DNA of 64,000 bases from Parascardovia denticolens DSM 10105 = JCM 12538 (GTDB lineage Bacteria; Actinomycetota; Actinomycetes; Actinomycetales; Bifidobacteriaceae). The stretch is from positions 1,364,001 through 1,428,000 of the forward strand of contig NZ_AP012333.1 in the NCBI RefSeq assembly GCF_001042675.1. Direction: 5' to 3'. Each line of letters begins with the position of its first letter. Position 1 is the stretch's first letter. The position numbers were made by a program, and so were the translations under genes. Under the pieces are notes generated by a model, which saw only the letters and a list, made by a program, of their open reading frames with translations, did no database searches and was not told where the DNA came from. Positions 47,216 to 57,630 of the stretch are shown piece after piece.

Positions 47216-47394
47216 GAAACCAGTCCGTCAGAATCAAAGACTATTCACAGAAATTTAAAATGTGAGACAAATCGTCTTAGTATTCAGACATTGGGATAGA
47301 CTGGAAGCCGGTTTCGCCTTTCGCTTACGCCGACCGAAGCGGCCGTCCGCAGGCGGACGAACCGAGGAAAATCAAATCAAGAGCAGAATCATAG

Positions 47395-48771
<1,377 letters not shown>

Positions 48772-48817
48772 ACCCTCAGGATTTCCTGGAAACATCAGAA
48801 ATCCCGGAAAACATCAC

Positions 48818-48858
48818 AAGGCCCGGCCAGGAGCGATTAACTCCCAACCGGGCCTTTT
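48818..48858. terminator. Bidirectional terminator between gdhA and the HMG-CoA synthase gene
   Basis: AAGGCCCGG/CCGGGCCTT stem with a 21-nt loop and T4 tail; the two genes are convergent. Confidence 0.8.
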
Positions 48859-48889
48859 CATATGTCCCTATGCTCAACTGCCCGGCGAA

Positions 48890-50179
48890 TCACCAGCGGG
48901 GAGAATCCCCCAACCGCCGGTAAATCCGCTCCTGACCTTCCACCCGGTCCAAGATGAAGGGATTGGTCTTGTCAAGTAGCTGCCGGGTCGTGGTGAAATC
49001 CTCCGGCCCATAAGGGACCACGTCTTGGAAGACCCGCTCGTAGGAATCGATGGCGAGCTTGAACCGCTTGTCCAGCATGGCCCGGGTATGGTCGCTATGG
49101 AGAACCTGACGGAAACCCGGGCGCAAGATCCCGGAGAAGAATTCGCCGACAGCACCGGACCCGTAAGAAAAGAGGCCGATCCGATCCCCCTCCTGCAGAC
49201 TGGGGTCGTTATCCAGAAGAGAGAGCAGGCCCAGATACAAGGATCCGGAGTAGATGTTGCCCACCCGCCGGGAATACACGGTACTCAGCCGGTAGCGATC
49301 CCGCAGCCGGTCAGTCGGCTCCTTGCGCAAAGAGCCAGAAGAGCCTTCATCCAGAAGCTCCCAGGCATCCAAAACCGGCTTGAAGGCCTTCATCCCCATC
49401 TTGGTGTAAGGCAGATGGAAGCAGAGGGCGGCGAAATCGGCCAAAGTCCTGCCGGTCTCCTGCCCATAACGCTTCCAGACCTTGCCGAAGAAATCCACGT
49501 ATTGCTCGGTCGAATACTTGCCCCGGGCCAGGGCCATGTCTGTGTAAACCGGTCGCCAGAAGTCGCCGATGCTGGCCGAGTAGGCCGTGCTATGCGGTTC
49601 CAGAACCATCAGTCGCGGGTCCCGGGAGACCACCATGGCCATGGCCCCCGCCCCCTGGGTCACCTCACCGGGTGTATCAAGCCCATATCGGGCTATATCG
49701 GCGGCGATGACCAGGGCCTTCTTATCCGGATGGGCTTTCACATAATCGTAAGCGGTCAGGAGGGCGGCGGTCCCACCAAAGCAGGCCTCTTTGATCTCCA
49801 GGCAGCGGCACCAGGGCGTCAGGCCAATCAGGTCATGGACGAAAAGGGCCGAGGCCTTGCTGGCGTCCACCCCGGATTCCGTCCCCACGATGAGCAGGCC
49901 CACGTCATGGAAACCCGCGGCTTCGGTCTCTCCGGAAAAATAAAGGGCTTTGAGGGCGGCGGCGGCCCCCATGGTGACTATATCCTGGTTGGAAGGAGCC
50001 ACAGCCTGCTGGTCTTGCCCGATACCGTTGGTGAACTTATCCGGGTCCACTCCCCTCTTCCGGGCCAGCTCCACCAGGTCTATGTAAAAAGCGGGGGTGT
50101 AGAGGGCCAGGGAATCGATGCCGACTTCGGCGTTGGCCGCGATGGGATTTTCGGTCACATTCTTAGTCATGTCAGTCAT
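48890..50179 (-). CDS. mvaS: Hydroxymethylglutaryl-CoA synthase
   Basis: A 429-residue enzyme condensing acetyl-CoA with acetoacetyl-CoA. The nucleophilic Cys is in EACFGGTAALL (near residue 129), and FHLPYTKMG supplies the His. AAGGAG precedes the ATG, which overlaps the HMG-CoA reductase stop (ATGA). This is the last gene of the mevalonate operon. Confidence 0.95.
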   Translation of the reverse strand: MTDMTKNVTENPIAANAEVGIDSLALYTPAFYIDLVELARKRGVDPDKFTNGIGQDQQAVAPSNQDIVTMGAAAALKALYFSGETEAAGFHDVGLLIVGTESGVDASKASALFVHDLIGLTPWCRCLEIKEACFGGTAALLTAYDYVKAHPDKKALVIAADIARYGLDTPGEVTQGAGAMAMVVSRDPRLMVLEPHSTAYSASIGDFWRPVYTDMALARGKYSTEQYVDFFGKVWKRYGQETGRTLADFAALCFHLPYTKMGMKAFKPVLDAWELLDEGSSGSLRKEPTDRLRDRYRLSTVYSRRVGNIYSGSLYLGLLSLLDNDPSLQEGDRIGLFSYGSGAVGEFFSGILRPGFRQVLHSDHTRAMLDKRFKLAIDSYERVFQDVVPYGPEDFTTTRQLLDKTNPFILDRVEGQERIYRRLGDSPRW

Positions 50180-51579
50180 GCTTGCTCCTTGTCCTCTCTC
50201 TGATCCTTATACTCGTTCTGGTTCTTACGCTCCCCACGCTCTCTCTGATCCCTCTGGTCCCTGATTCCGGCCAGCAAAACCTTGGCTCGAGCCAGGGATT
50301 TATCATCCTTCTGCAAAAGGTCGGACACTTGTTCGATCTCTTCCCCTTGGGCTCCGGCGGCCATGGCCAAAGACCGGGCCTGCAAGGCCATATGCCCTTC
50401 CTGGATTCCCGGTCCGGCCAGAGCCCGCAAGGCGGCCAGATTCTGCACCAGGCCCAAGGCGGCCAGAAGGCACTGGAATTCATCGGTCGACTGGCAAGCC
50501 AGCATTTTCTTAGCCAGGCCGGCCAGGGGCAGAGAGCTGGTCGCCCCGCCCACCAGACCTACTTGCAGGGGAAGGGTCAGTTGCCCGCACAGTTTCCCTT
50601 GGCCGTTCAGACTCCACTGGCTCAGGGGCAGATAAGTCCCGGTCCTGGCGGCGAAGGCGTGGGCTCCGGCTTCCACCGCTCGGGTGTCGTTGCCGGTGGC
50701 CAGGACGGCGGCGGAGATCCCGTTCATGATGCCCTTGTTATGGGTGACCGCCCGATCCGGGTCGGATTGGGCCAAATCGGATAAGAGGGCTATACGACCG
50801 GCGATCTTCTGGCCAGCCATGGTTTTCGTGGCGAACGTTTCCGGAGCCAACTCCACGTGAGCCGTCACCGCGGCGGCCAGGGGGGAATTGTTGGTCAAAA
50901 TCGCCACCAGCCGGGGCCGGCCCGTCCAGGCTTCAGCGGCGTTCGCCACCGCTTCGGAAATGGTATTGACGATGTTGGCCCCCATGGCGTCGCAAGGGTT
51001 GACCAGCAAAGACAGTTTGACGAAATAGCCGGAGAAGCCGCTTAATCTCGAAGGCCCCAAAGGCTTCAAAGGCGCCGAAGACCCCAAAGGCCCCTGAGCG
51101 GGAATCAGGTCCACCCACAGGTCGGTCAGGCCTCCCCCATAAGAGACGATGGAAGGATGGGCGGCGGCGGCCAGAGAAAAGACATCCTCCCGATGCGATT
51201 CCAGGATGGTCTTGACTTCCTCGGCCTGCGGGCCGGAGTCAGCGCAGAAAACGACCTCGCCGGTGACCAGTCGCTGGGCCGGACTGGCGGCGACCCCTCC
51301 GTTGAGGTTGGCGATGCGGGCCCCGTTGGAAGCGGCGGCCACCACGGACGGCTCCTCAGTGACCATAGGCACCTGGTAGGTCTTGCTATTGACGGTCAGG
51401 TTCCGGGCCACCCCCAGGGGCAGGGAATACTGGCCGATCACGTTCTCAATCAGGTTCCGGGCCACATCCGGGTCCAGGCCACCAGTCCGGCCCAGCTCTT
51501 CCGCTTGCTCAGGCGTCAAGACCCCTTCCGAGACCAAGGTCTCCCGCCGCCGCTCAGGATCCATCTGATGGAACTTCAT
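50176..51579 (-). CDS. mvaA: Hydroxymethylglutaryl-CoA reductase, class II
   Basis: A 467-residue enzyme reducing HMG-CoA to mevalonate. It has ENVIG (residue ~46), the Glu/Lys catalytic segments and DAMGANIVNTI (~218). Length and lack of membrane anchor mark the bacterial class II form. The C-terminal ~35 residues are Arg/Asp/Glu/Gln-rich repeats (RDQRERGERKNQNEYKDQRE). ATGA overlaps link it to the thiolase gene before it and the synthase gene after it. Confidence 0.95.
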   Translation of the reverse strand: MKFHQMDPERRRETLVSEGVLTPEQAEELGRTGGLDPDVARNLIENVIGQYSLPLGVARNLTVNSKTYQVPMVTEEPSVVAAASNGARIANLNGGVAASPAQRLVTGEVVFCADSGPQAEEVKTILESHREDVFSLAAAAHPSIVSYGGGLTDLWVDLIPAQGPLGSSAPLKPLGPSRLSGFSGYFVKLSLLVNPCDAMGANIVNTISEAVANAAEAWTGRPRLVAILTNNSPLAAAVTAHVELAPETFATKTMAGQKIAGRIALLSDLAQSDPDRAVTHNKGIMNGISAAVLATGNDTRAVEAGAHAFAARTGTYLPLSQWSLNGQGKLCGQLTLPLQVGLVGGATSSLPLAGLAKKMLACQSTDEFQCLLAALGLVQNLAALRALAGPGIQEGHMALQARSLAMAAGAQGEEIEQVSDLLQKDDKSLARAKVLLAGIRDQRDQRERGERKNQNEYKDQREDKEQA

Positions 51580-52907
51580 GCGAAAACGCCTTCATCCATG
51601 GCCACTTGCATGGCCACCCCGATCCCTCCGCCTACGCACAGGGCGGCCACCCCGGACCTCTTCCCGCGAGCGCGCATGGCGTAAAGCAAAGTCACCAGGA
51701 TCCGGGCTCCGGAAGCGCCAAGCGGATGGCCGAGGGCGATGGCCCCGCCGTTTACGTTGAGCTTGCCTTCGGGGATCCCCAGCTGTCGGGAGACGGCGAT
51801 GCTCTGCGAAGCGAAGGCTTCATTGATTTCGAAGAGGTCGATCTGGTCGAGCTGGGTGCCGGTGCGGTCCAAGAGCTTTTCGATGACCCGCTTGGGGGCG
51901 TATCCCATGAAATCGGGGTTGATGCCGCCTTCGGCGTAGCCGGAGATCTCGGCCAGGTAATCGATCCCCCGCTCCTGGGCCAGGTCTTTGCACATGAGGA
52001 TCAGGGCCGCGGCCCCGTCGTTGATGCCGGAGGCGTTCCCCGCGGTCACCGTTCCCAAAATCTGGGTGGTGTCTCCGACCGACTCCCCTATATGGCCGCC
52101 GAAAGGATCGTCGGGATCGACACGGTCGACCCCCATGACCTTCCCCCGGTTATCGGGGATGCTGGAAGAAGCGATGTCGGCCGCATCCACCCCGTCGGGC
52201 ACGAAGACGGTCCGCAGGCGACGCAGCTTGTCCAGATTGGTGTCGGCCCGGGGTCCGTCATCCTCGTCGATCAGGATGTCCCCCTTGCGGGTGCGGATGG
52301 TGACGGGGGCTATTTCGTCGTCGAAATTCCCTGATTTCTGGGCCGCCACGGCCTTGACATGGGAGTTGAGGGCGAATTCGTCCTGCTGATGCCGGGTGAT
52401 GCCGAACGTGCGGGCCACGTTCTCGGCCGTCATCCCCATGGGCTGGCCGGTGAAGGCGTCGGACAGGCCGTCCCGGAAGATGCCGTCCACGAATTCCACG
52501 CTCCCGTACTTATGGCCGAACCGCATGCGGGGGGCGTAGTAAGGGGCTCCGGACATGCTTTCGGTCCCTCCGACCAGGACGATGTCGGCGTCCCCCAAGA
52601 TGATGGCGGCCTGCCCCAAGCGGACGGCCTTGAGACCCGAGCCGCAGACCTCGTTGACGGTCATGGCCGTGCTGGAGGTGACAAGCCCGGATCGCAAGGC
52701 GATTTGCCGGGCCACGTTCTGCCCGTTGTTGGCTTGGAGGACATTGCCGATAATGGCCTGGTCGATCTCGGCCGCGTCCAGACCCGACCGGGCGATGGCG
52801 GCCTTGGCGGCGACGGTCCCCAGTTCCACCGCCGTCACGTCTTTCAGCGAGCCCCCCAAGGCCCCGATAGGCGTGCGGGCGGCGCTTACGATTACAACGT
52901 CAGTCAT
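51576..52907 (-). CDS. Acetyl-CoA C-acetyltransferase
   Basis: A 443-residue thiolase making acetoacetyl-CoA, the entry to the mevalonate pathway. The nucleophilic Cys is in NEVCGSGLKAV, the His in ALGHPLGASGARI and the second Cys in LCVGGGIG. It is ~50 residues longer than the norm, with an extra segment near residue 205-260. I chose the second of two adjacent ATGs (52907) for spacing from GAGGGG. First gene of the operon. Confidence 0.94.
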   Translation of the reverse strand: MTDVVIVSAARTPIGALGGSLKDVTAVELGTVAAKAAIARSGLDAAEIDQAIIGNVLQANNGQNVARQIALRSGLVTSSTAMTVNEVCGSGLKAVRLGQAAIILGDADIVLVGGTESMSGAPYYAPRMRFGHKYGSVEFVDGIFRDGLSDAFTGQPMGMTAENVARTFGITRHQQDEFALNSHVKAVAAQKSGNFDDEIAPVTIRTRKGDILIDEDDGPRADTNLDKLRRLRTVFVPDGVDAADIASSSIPDNRGKVMGVDRVDPDDPFGGHIGESVGDTTQILGTVTAGNASGINDGAAALILMCKDLAQERGIDYLAEISGYAEGGINPDFMGYAPKRVIEKLLDRTGTQLDQIDLFEINEAFASQSIAVSRQLGIPEGKLNVNGGAIALGHPLGASGARILVTLLYAMRARGKRSGVAALCVGGGIGVAMQVAMDEGVFA

Positions 52908-53059
52908 CATTTCCCCTCGAAAGAGTCAGAGTACGGCACGAAAATACCATAAATCCCACGGGATTCCCCACTTTATCCCTTTTCCCGCCGATCATTTGGG
53001 CCAAGGGCGCATTGGGCACAATAGTTTTACGGCTGGAAGAGGGCCTGGGCCGCCTCGAT

Positions 53060-53105
53060 CCTCACGCCTGAATCCTCGCCTCAAGCCCGAATCCTCACGT
53101 CTAAA
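53060..53105. repeat. GAATCCTC-like direct repeats downstream of pafA
   Basis: Units such as CCTGAATCCTCG and CCCGAATCCTCACG repeat next to the pafA stop. Same repeat type as at 26095-26190. Confidence 0.5.
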
Positions 53106-54660
53106 GCATGGGGAAAAGATCCGCGGCCGAATCGGCCTCCACCTGCCCGGCCCAGCCGTCCACCGTGGATCTGGCCGTTTCCAAGGCGGCTTCGTCTTGA
53201 TCCCTGAAGGGGTCAAGCAGGTCGACCGTCAGATCGGGGCAGGAAGACAAAGGGGACAGGATGGTGCAATGGGTCCAATCGCAGGACCAGGTCAGGTTAT
53301 GGTCCTGGGCCAGGCGGATGAGGGCCGCCCTCATCCGCGCCCGGGTGGACTGGGGGGCATGGTCGCGGAAGAAGGCGACCTGGTCGTCCTGGGCCTGTCT
53401 GCGGACCACTCCCCGGTCCAGCAAAGACCGGTAGACCAGGTCCTGGGCCAGGTCATGATAGGCCTGGTCCATCTGGATCAGGCGGAGGAGGCCGGGACGG
53501 GACCCTTGCGGGAAATCTTGGACCGGCCGACCGGCGACCTTCTCCAACAGCAGCCTTTTGGCGGCCCAATCGACCCAGGGAACCAGTTTGAGCCAGGCTT
53601 GGGAACCGGGATCCTCCTCCATGCTCAGGAAACGGTCGATGGTCTCTTTCCACAGGTCCAGCAGACGGCGATAGGCGGGCTCCACCCTTTCGATCTCCTC
53701 CTGATGCCTGTCCGCCATCGAGCAGATCCGGTCCCAGTAAAGGCCTTGGATCCGCGCGGCTGTCAGACGCCGCCCATCCTCCAGAAGAATCGGGGTCTGG
53801 CCAAGGCTGTGACTGATCTCCCTCATGGCCGCGGCAGGGTCCGCCAAGGCGAAGGACCGGCGGAGGTCGTCCAATCGACGGTCGCCTTTCCCCTCCCCCT
53901 CTTCGTCCTCTTCCCAAGCCTCCTCGATCAGGCATAGGACCAGGTGGGTGATGGCCGCCTTCATCCAGGTGGCGGTCTGGGAACGGTTGGATTCGCCGGC
54001 GATCACATGCAGACGCCGGTAGAGGCGGGAATCGGCGTGGGTCTCGTCCCTGGTGTTGATCATGGGCCGGGAATGGGTGGTGGCCGAGGAAACCGCCTCA
54101 TCCAGGAAATCGGCCCGGGCGGAAAGCTGGAAACCGTTCTGATCCATGTGACCGGTGCCGGTGAAGATCTGCCGGGTGACCAGGAAAGGGATCAGGGTTT
54201 CCTTCAAAAGCAGCAGGCCCAGGCCCCGATGGATCAGGTAGTTTTCATGACAGCCGAAGGCGTTGCCTTGGCTGTCCACATTGTTTTTGAAAAGATGGAA
54301 GATGGATTGAGGGCCGTAGGACCTTTCCACTTCGGCCTGCGCCTGATGGCAGAGATCTTTCATGAGGGATTCCCCGGCCAGGTCCGCCACGAGCAGGTCA
54401 CGGGGGCGGATGGCCTCGGCCGTGGCGTATTCGGGATGGGCCCCCACGTCCAGGTAGATCCGCGACCCATTGGGCAGGAAGGTGTTCGCCGCCCGGTACC
54501 GCCTTTGGACCGGCCGGAAGAGCAAGGCCGCCAGACTCTCCGCGCTGGGGTCCGGCCTTTCGCAAGCCGCATCCGCCACCTGCCCGGTCAGACCGGCCAG
54601 ACCGGTCAAGCTAAGCCCGTACTCGGTCTCCAGACCCATGATCCGACGGAAGAGGGGCAT
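53101..54660 (-). CDS. pafA: Pup-protein ligase PafA
   Basis: A 519-residue carboxylate-amine ligase that attaches the C-terminal Glu of Pup to substrate lysines. It shows the N-terminal MGLETEYGLSL block with the ATP-site Glu residues, and ARADFLDEAVSSATTHSRPM. It starts 3 nt after pup. At 519 residues it is longer than the ~450 of mycobacterial PafA, with an inserted acidic EEDEEGEGKGD stretch. Confidence 0.93.
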   Translation of the reverse strand: MPLFRRIMGLETEYGLSLTGLAGLTGQVADAACERPDPSAESLAALLFRPVQRRYRAANTFLPNGSRIYLDVGAHPEYATAEAIRPRDLLVADLAGESLMKDLCHQAQAEVERSYGPQSIFHLFKNNVDSQGNAFGCHENYLIHRGLGLLLLKETLIPFLVTRQIFTGTGHMDQNGFQLSARADFLDEAVSSATTHSRPMINTRDETHADSRLYRRLHVIAGESNRSQTATWMKAAITHLVLCLIEEAWEEDEEGEGKGDRRLDDLRRSFALADPAAAMREISHSLGQTPILLEDGRRLTAARIQGLYWDRICSMADRHQEEIERVEPAYRRLLDLWKETIDRFLSMEEDPGSQAWLKLVPWVDWAAKRLLLEKVAGRPVQDFPQGSRPGLLRLIQMDQAYHDLAQDLVYRSLLDRGVVRRQAQDDQVAFFRDHAPQSTRARMRAALIRLAQDHNLTWSCDWTHCTILSPLSSCPDLTVDLLDPFRDQDEAALETARSTVDGWAGQVEADSAADLFPML

Positions 54661-54663
54661 GGC

Positions 54664-54888
54664 TCACTGGCCGCCCTTCTGAACGAAACGGTTGACGTAT
54701 TCCTCCGCGTTCTCTTCGAGGACGGACTGGATGTCATCCAAAACGGCACCCATGGCCTGGTCCAACTGGTCCACCTCTTCCTTGGCCGCGCTATCCACCG
54801 GCTTGAGGTCTTCATCCTGGTCCTTCTTCGCGCTGGCTGAGGCCTCGGCTTGCGAAGCCTGCGAGACGATCCTTCGATGTTCGTTCAT
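54664..54888 (-). CDS. pup: Prokaryotic ubiquitin-like protein Pup
   Basis: A 74-residue, disordered-type acidic protein with a C-terminal helix region and the ending VQKGGQ. The terminal Gln must be deamidated to Glu by Dop before ligation. AGGAGG precedes the ATG. It is followed directly by pafA. Confidence 0.95.
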   Translation of the reverse strand: MNEHRRIVSQASQAEASASAKKDQDEDLKPVDSAAKEEVDQLDQAMGAVLDDIQSVLEENAEEYVNRFVQKGGQ

Positions 54889-54998
54889 CGTAACCTCCTA
54901 TTCACGGCCCACCTGGCCGGCTACTCGTCAGACCAACCAGCCGTCAGGCCGACCAATCACCCGTCGGACCTAGCCGCCGAATCTGGCCGTCGCTTCGG

Positions 54999-55850
54999 TC
55001 ACAAGGCCAGATAAGCCTGCAATTCATCGGTCAGCAGCCCGTTCGTAGCCAAAATGTTGTTCTTCTGATACCAATCGATTTCGGACCCATCCCACTGCCT
55101 CAGGCTGGCCCCGGACTCCCAGACCACGATGCTGCCGGCGGAGACGGCCGGGATGTCCCAATTGTGCAAAGAAGGCTCGAAATAGGCGTCATAGGTACCA
55201 TCGGCCACCTTGCACAGGTCCAGGGAGGTGGGCCCCATTCGCTTGATATCGGCCGGCAGCCCGGCCATGGAAGCGACGGTGGCGATGGCCTGTTTGGACT
55301 CCTCCGGGAAGTAGGACATGCCGAAGGAGACCACGGAACCGCGCAGGTGCTGGGTCATGGAAGGGACGACCGGCTCCCGCTTGAGGCCGACTTTGGAAGG
55401 GCGGATCCGGATGGCCCCCTGTTTGCGGGCGGCCAAATACGTGGTCTGCAAAGCCGGGGCGTGCACGATGCCCAGGATGGGGTAAGCCTGACCCGTTTCG
55501 TTGAGCTCGAACAAGGAAACGGTCAAAGTCCACTCAGCCAGGTTCCGGGTGAAATTGACGGCCCCATCCACCTTGCCCACGGACCAGTAGCGGCCTCCGG
55601 GATGGCGATCGGAACCGACCTCCTCCCAATAGCCGTCGAAGGGGGCGATGGACTCGATCTGGGCATGCAGGAACCTGAGGACGTTGTCGTCGACGGCGGA
55701 TGTGACCAAGGCGCTGTCGACCCCGCGGGAATCCACGTCCAAAGACTCCTTGGAATTCCAAGTACGAGGCGAAATCTGCACCTGCAAGGCATGCTCGCCC
55801 GCCTCCACGACCGCTTCATAGAGATTCTTGGCGATCTCACGCAGCTCCAT
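54999..55850 (-). CDS. Inositol-monophosphatase-like protein with a degenerate metal site
   Basis: The 283-residue protein has the IMPase fold markers GPTSLDLCKVADGTYDAYFE and the metal-site WDIPAVSAG near the C-terminus. The central motif, normally DP(I/L)DGTxNF, reads GKVDGAVNF, so the first metal-binding Asp is Gly. Activity is doubtful. It sits inside the Pup locus between dop and pup. ATG 55850 has AAAGGAG; a longer frame upstream is unsupported. Confidence 0.8.
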   Translation of the reverse strand: MELREIAKNLYEAVVEAGEHALQVQISPRTWNSKESLDVDSRGVDSALVTSAVDDNVLRFLHAQIESIAPFDGYWEEVGSDRHPGGRYWSVGKVDGAVNFTRNLAEWTLTVSLFELNETGQAYPILGIVHAPALQTTYLAARKQGAIRIRPSKVGLKREPVVPSMTQHLRGSVVSFGMSYFPEESKQAIATVASMAGLPADIKRMGPTSLDLCKVADGTYDAYFEPSLHNWDIPAVSAGSIVVWESGASLRQWDGSEIDWYQKNNILATNGLLTDELQAYLAL

Positions 55851-56040
55851 GGCCGCTCCTTTTGATACGTCGTCCGTACGAATGGCCCCTAGCGATGGTC
55901 CATACGAAAATGCTGATTGGAAGTCCACCTATATCCCACCGACAATGCAGGGAATGGACTATGGTCCCGTTTTCAGGTATCTTACCTATGCTCGGAGACG
56001 ATTCAGGGGTGAGAAACGCTGGGATGACCGCTGGGTGAAC

Positions 56041-57630
56041 TCAGCCGATCAAGGACCTGATCTTCTCCTCCAGGTCATGCCCGGTTCCGCCCTCAGGAAG
56101 GAGGGGGTCGGGGAGGCGCAGATGATGAGCCCGTCCTTGAGAATCGACCAAAGTGGCCGACTCCCACGAGAGGGAGGCCAGGTTATGCGGATGGTTTTTG
56201 ATCAGGATGGCGCGCAGGACCGCCCGGGTCCCGGCCGGGGGCTGATTGGAGGCTTGGATGACCTGCTCCGGCGTGGTCCAGGACCAGGCTTGCGGCATGG
56301 CCCGGAAACGCAAGGACTCCGGCCCCAACTGGGCCCACTGCAGGTCCGCGGCCCGCAGACGGCGATCCGACCAAGAGGCCTTCCACCGTCTGCGCAAGGA
56401 TTCCAACAAGCGCCATTTGGCGAACCATTCCAAGCGCCCGGCCGGTCCGTCCAAGGCGGAAGAGAGCCGCTGGCCGTCATCGGCCGTCCGTGCGACCAAG
56501 GCCAGGTCCCGCAAGACCTGCCCCCACAAATCCACCACCTGCCTGGTCTCCTGATCCGGCCACAGGGGCAAGCCGGTCGAATCCGCCCCATACAGGCGGG
56601 CGCCGCAACGACAGACCGCCGACCGCAACCTCACCTGCATCTGCCAAGCGGTCAAGTCCTCCCCCGATTTCAGGCGGATCGGCCGGCGTAGGGTGAGGTC
56701 CCGGGAGACCTGCCGCAAGGCGGCCACAGGGTCGGGCGGAATCAGGGAGTCAAGAAGGAGGCGGACCTGGTCCGGCTCTTCTTCCTCAAGGAGCCAAAAC
56801 AGGAGGCTGCTGGTCCCCAATTTGAGGACTTCCGGGCATTCCATGCAATTGGCGTCGCCGACGATGACATGGAAACGCCGGAAATCATCCCGGTCATGGG
56901 ACTCATCCCTGCTGTTGACGATGGGCCTGTCGAAAGTCGTCTGCAGGCCGACTTCCTCCTGACAGTAATCGGCCCGTTGGCTGATCTGGAAACCGGCTGG
57001 GGAGCCGGGACCGACCTCCTGGCCGAGACCCCAGCGGCCGGAACCGGTGAAGATCTGCCTGCTGACGGCATGGATGAGGAAGATCCGGGCCAGGTCTTCG
57101 AAGGGGACCGCCCTTTTGATCCGATAATTCTCATGCGCTCCCCAGGCCGCTCCCCTCCCGTCGCAATTATTGCGGTAAAGGATCAGGCCCGCCTCCTGGG
57201 CGGCCTCCTGCATGAGCCGGTCGCCCGCCTTGTCGTAAAGCAGGGCCTGAAAGGGATTGGTCGTCTCCGGGGCCGAATATTCGGGATGGGCGTGGTCCAA
57301 GTAGATGCGGCCTCCGTTGGGGGCCATGACGTTGGTGATGTTCAGCCGGGGGTCGTCGGTCAACAGGCCGGGATGGGCCCGGCTCCGGGGGACGTGAAAA
57401 CCGCGGGCGTCCTGGGTCGGATGCTCCGTGGCGTAATCCCAGGTGATGGGAAGGGAACCGGAACCACAACGGCCGGCGGCCTCCACCAGCCGTCGGGAGA
57501 GGAGGACTGGGTCCGGGACCGAATCCGGGGCTAAGGCCGCGGCCGGAGCCGAAGAGGAGGTTGAAGCGGAAGACATGGCAGGGACGATCCCGTACTCCGT
57601 CTCCGTCCCCATCACCCGGCGCACGGTCAC
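56041..57630 (-). CDS. dop: Pup deamidase/depupylase Dop
   Basis: A 529-residue PafA homologue starting TVRRVMGTETEYGI. It deamidates the C-terminal Gln of Pup and removes Pup from proteins. An insertion after the first strand (~20-80) corresponds to the Dop-loop region that distinguishes Dop from PafA. It starts at a GTG overlapping the stop of the ATPase gene (GTGA). Confidence 0.92.
   Translation of the reverse strand: MTVRRVMGTETEYGIVPAMSSASTSSSAPAAALAPDSVPDPVLLSRRLVEAAGRCGSGSLPITWDYATEHPTQDARGFHVPRSRAHPGLLTDDPRLNITNVMAPNGGRIYLDHAHPEYSAPETTNPFQALLYDKAGDRLMQEAAQEAGLILYRNNCDGRGAAWGAHENYRIKRAVPFEDLARIFLIHAVSRQIFTGSGRWGLGQEVGPGSPAGFQISQRADYCQEEVGLQTTFDRPIVNSRDESHDRDDFRRFHVIVGDANCMECPEVLKLGTSSLLFWLLEEEEPDQVRLLLDSLIPPDPVAALRQVSRDLTLRRPIRLKSGEDLTAWQMQVRLRSAVCRCGARLYGADSTGLPLWPDQETRQVVDLWGQVLRDLALVARTADDGQRLSSALDGPAGRLEWFAKWRLLESLRRRWKASWSDRRLRAADLQWAQLGPESLRFRAMPQAWSWTTPEQVIQASNQPPAGTRAVLRAILIKNHPHNLASLSWESATLVDSQGRAHHLRLPDPLLPEGGTGHDLEEKIRSLIG

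Noticed and set aside
54889-56040. prcB/prcA proteasome genes in the Pup locus
   Set aside because: The space is filled by the IMPase-like gene and short spacers; no Thr-protease motif is found.
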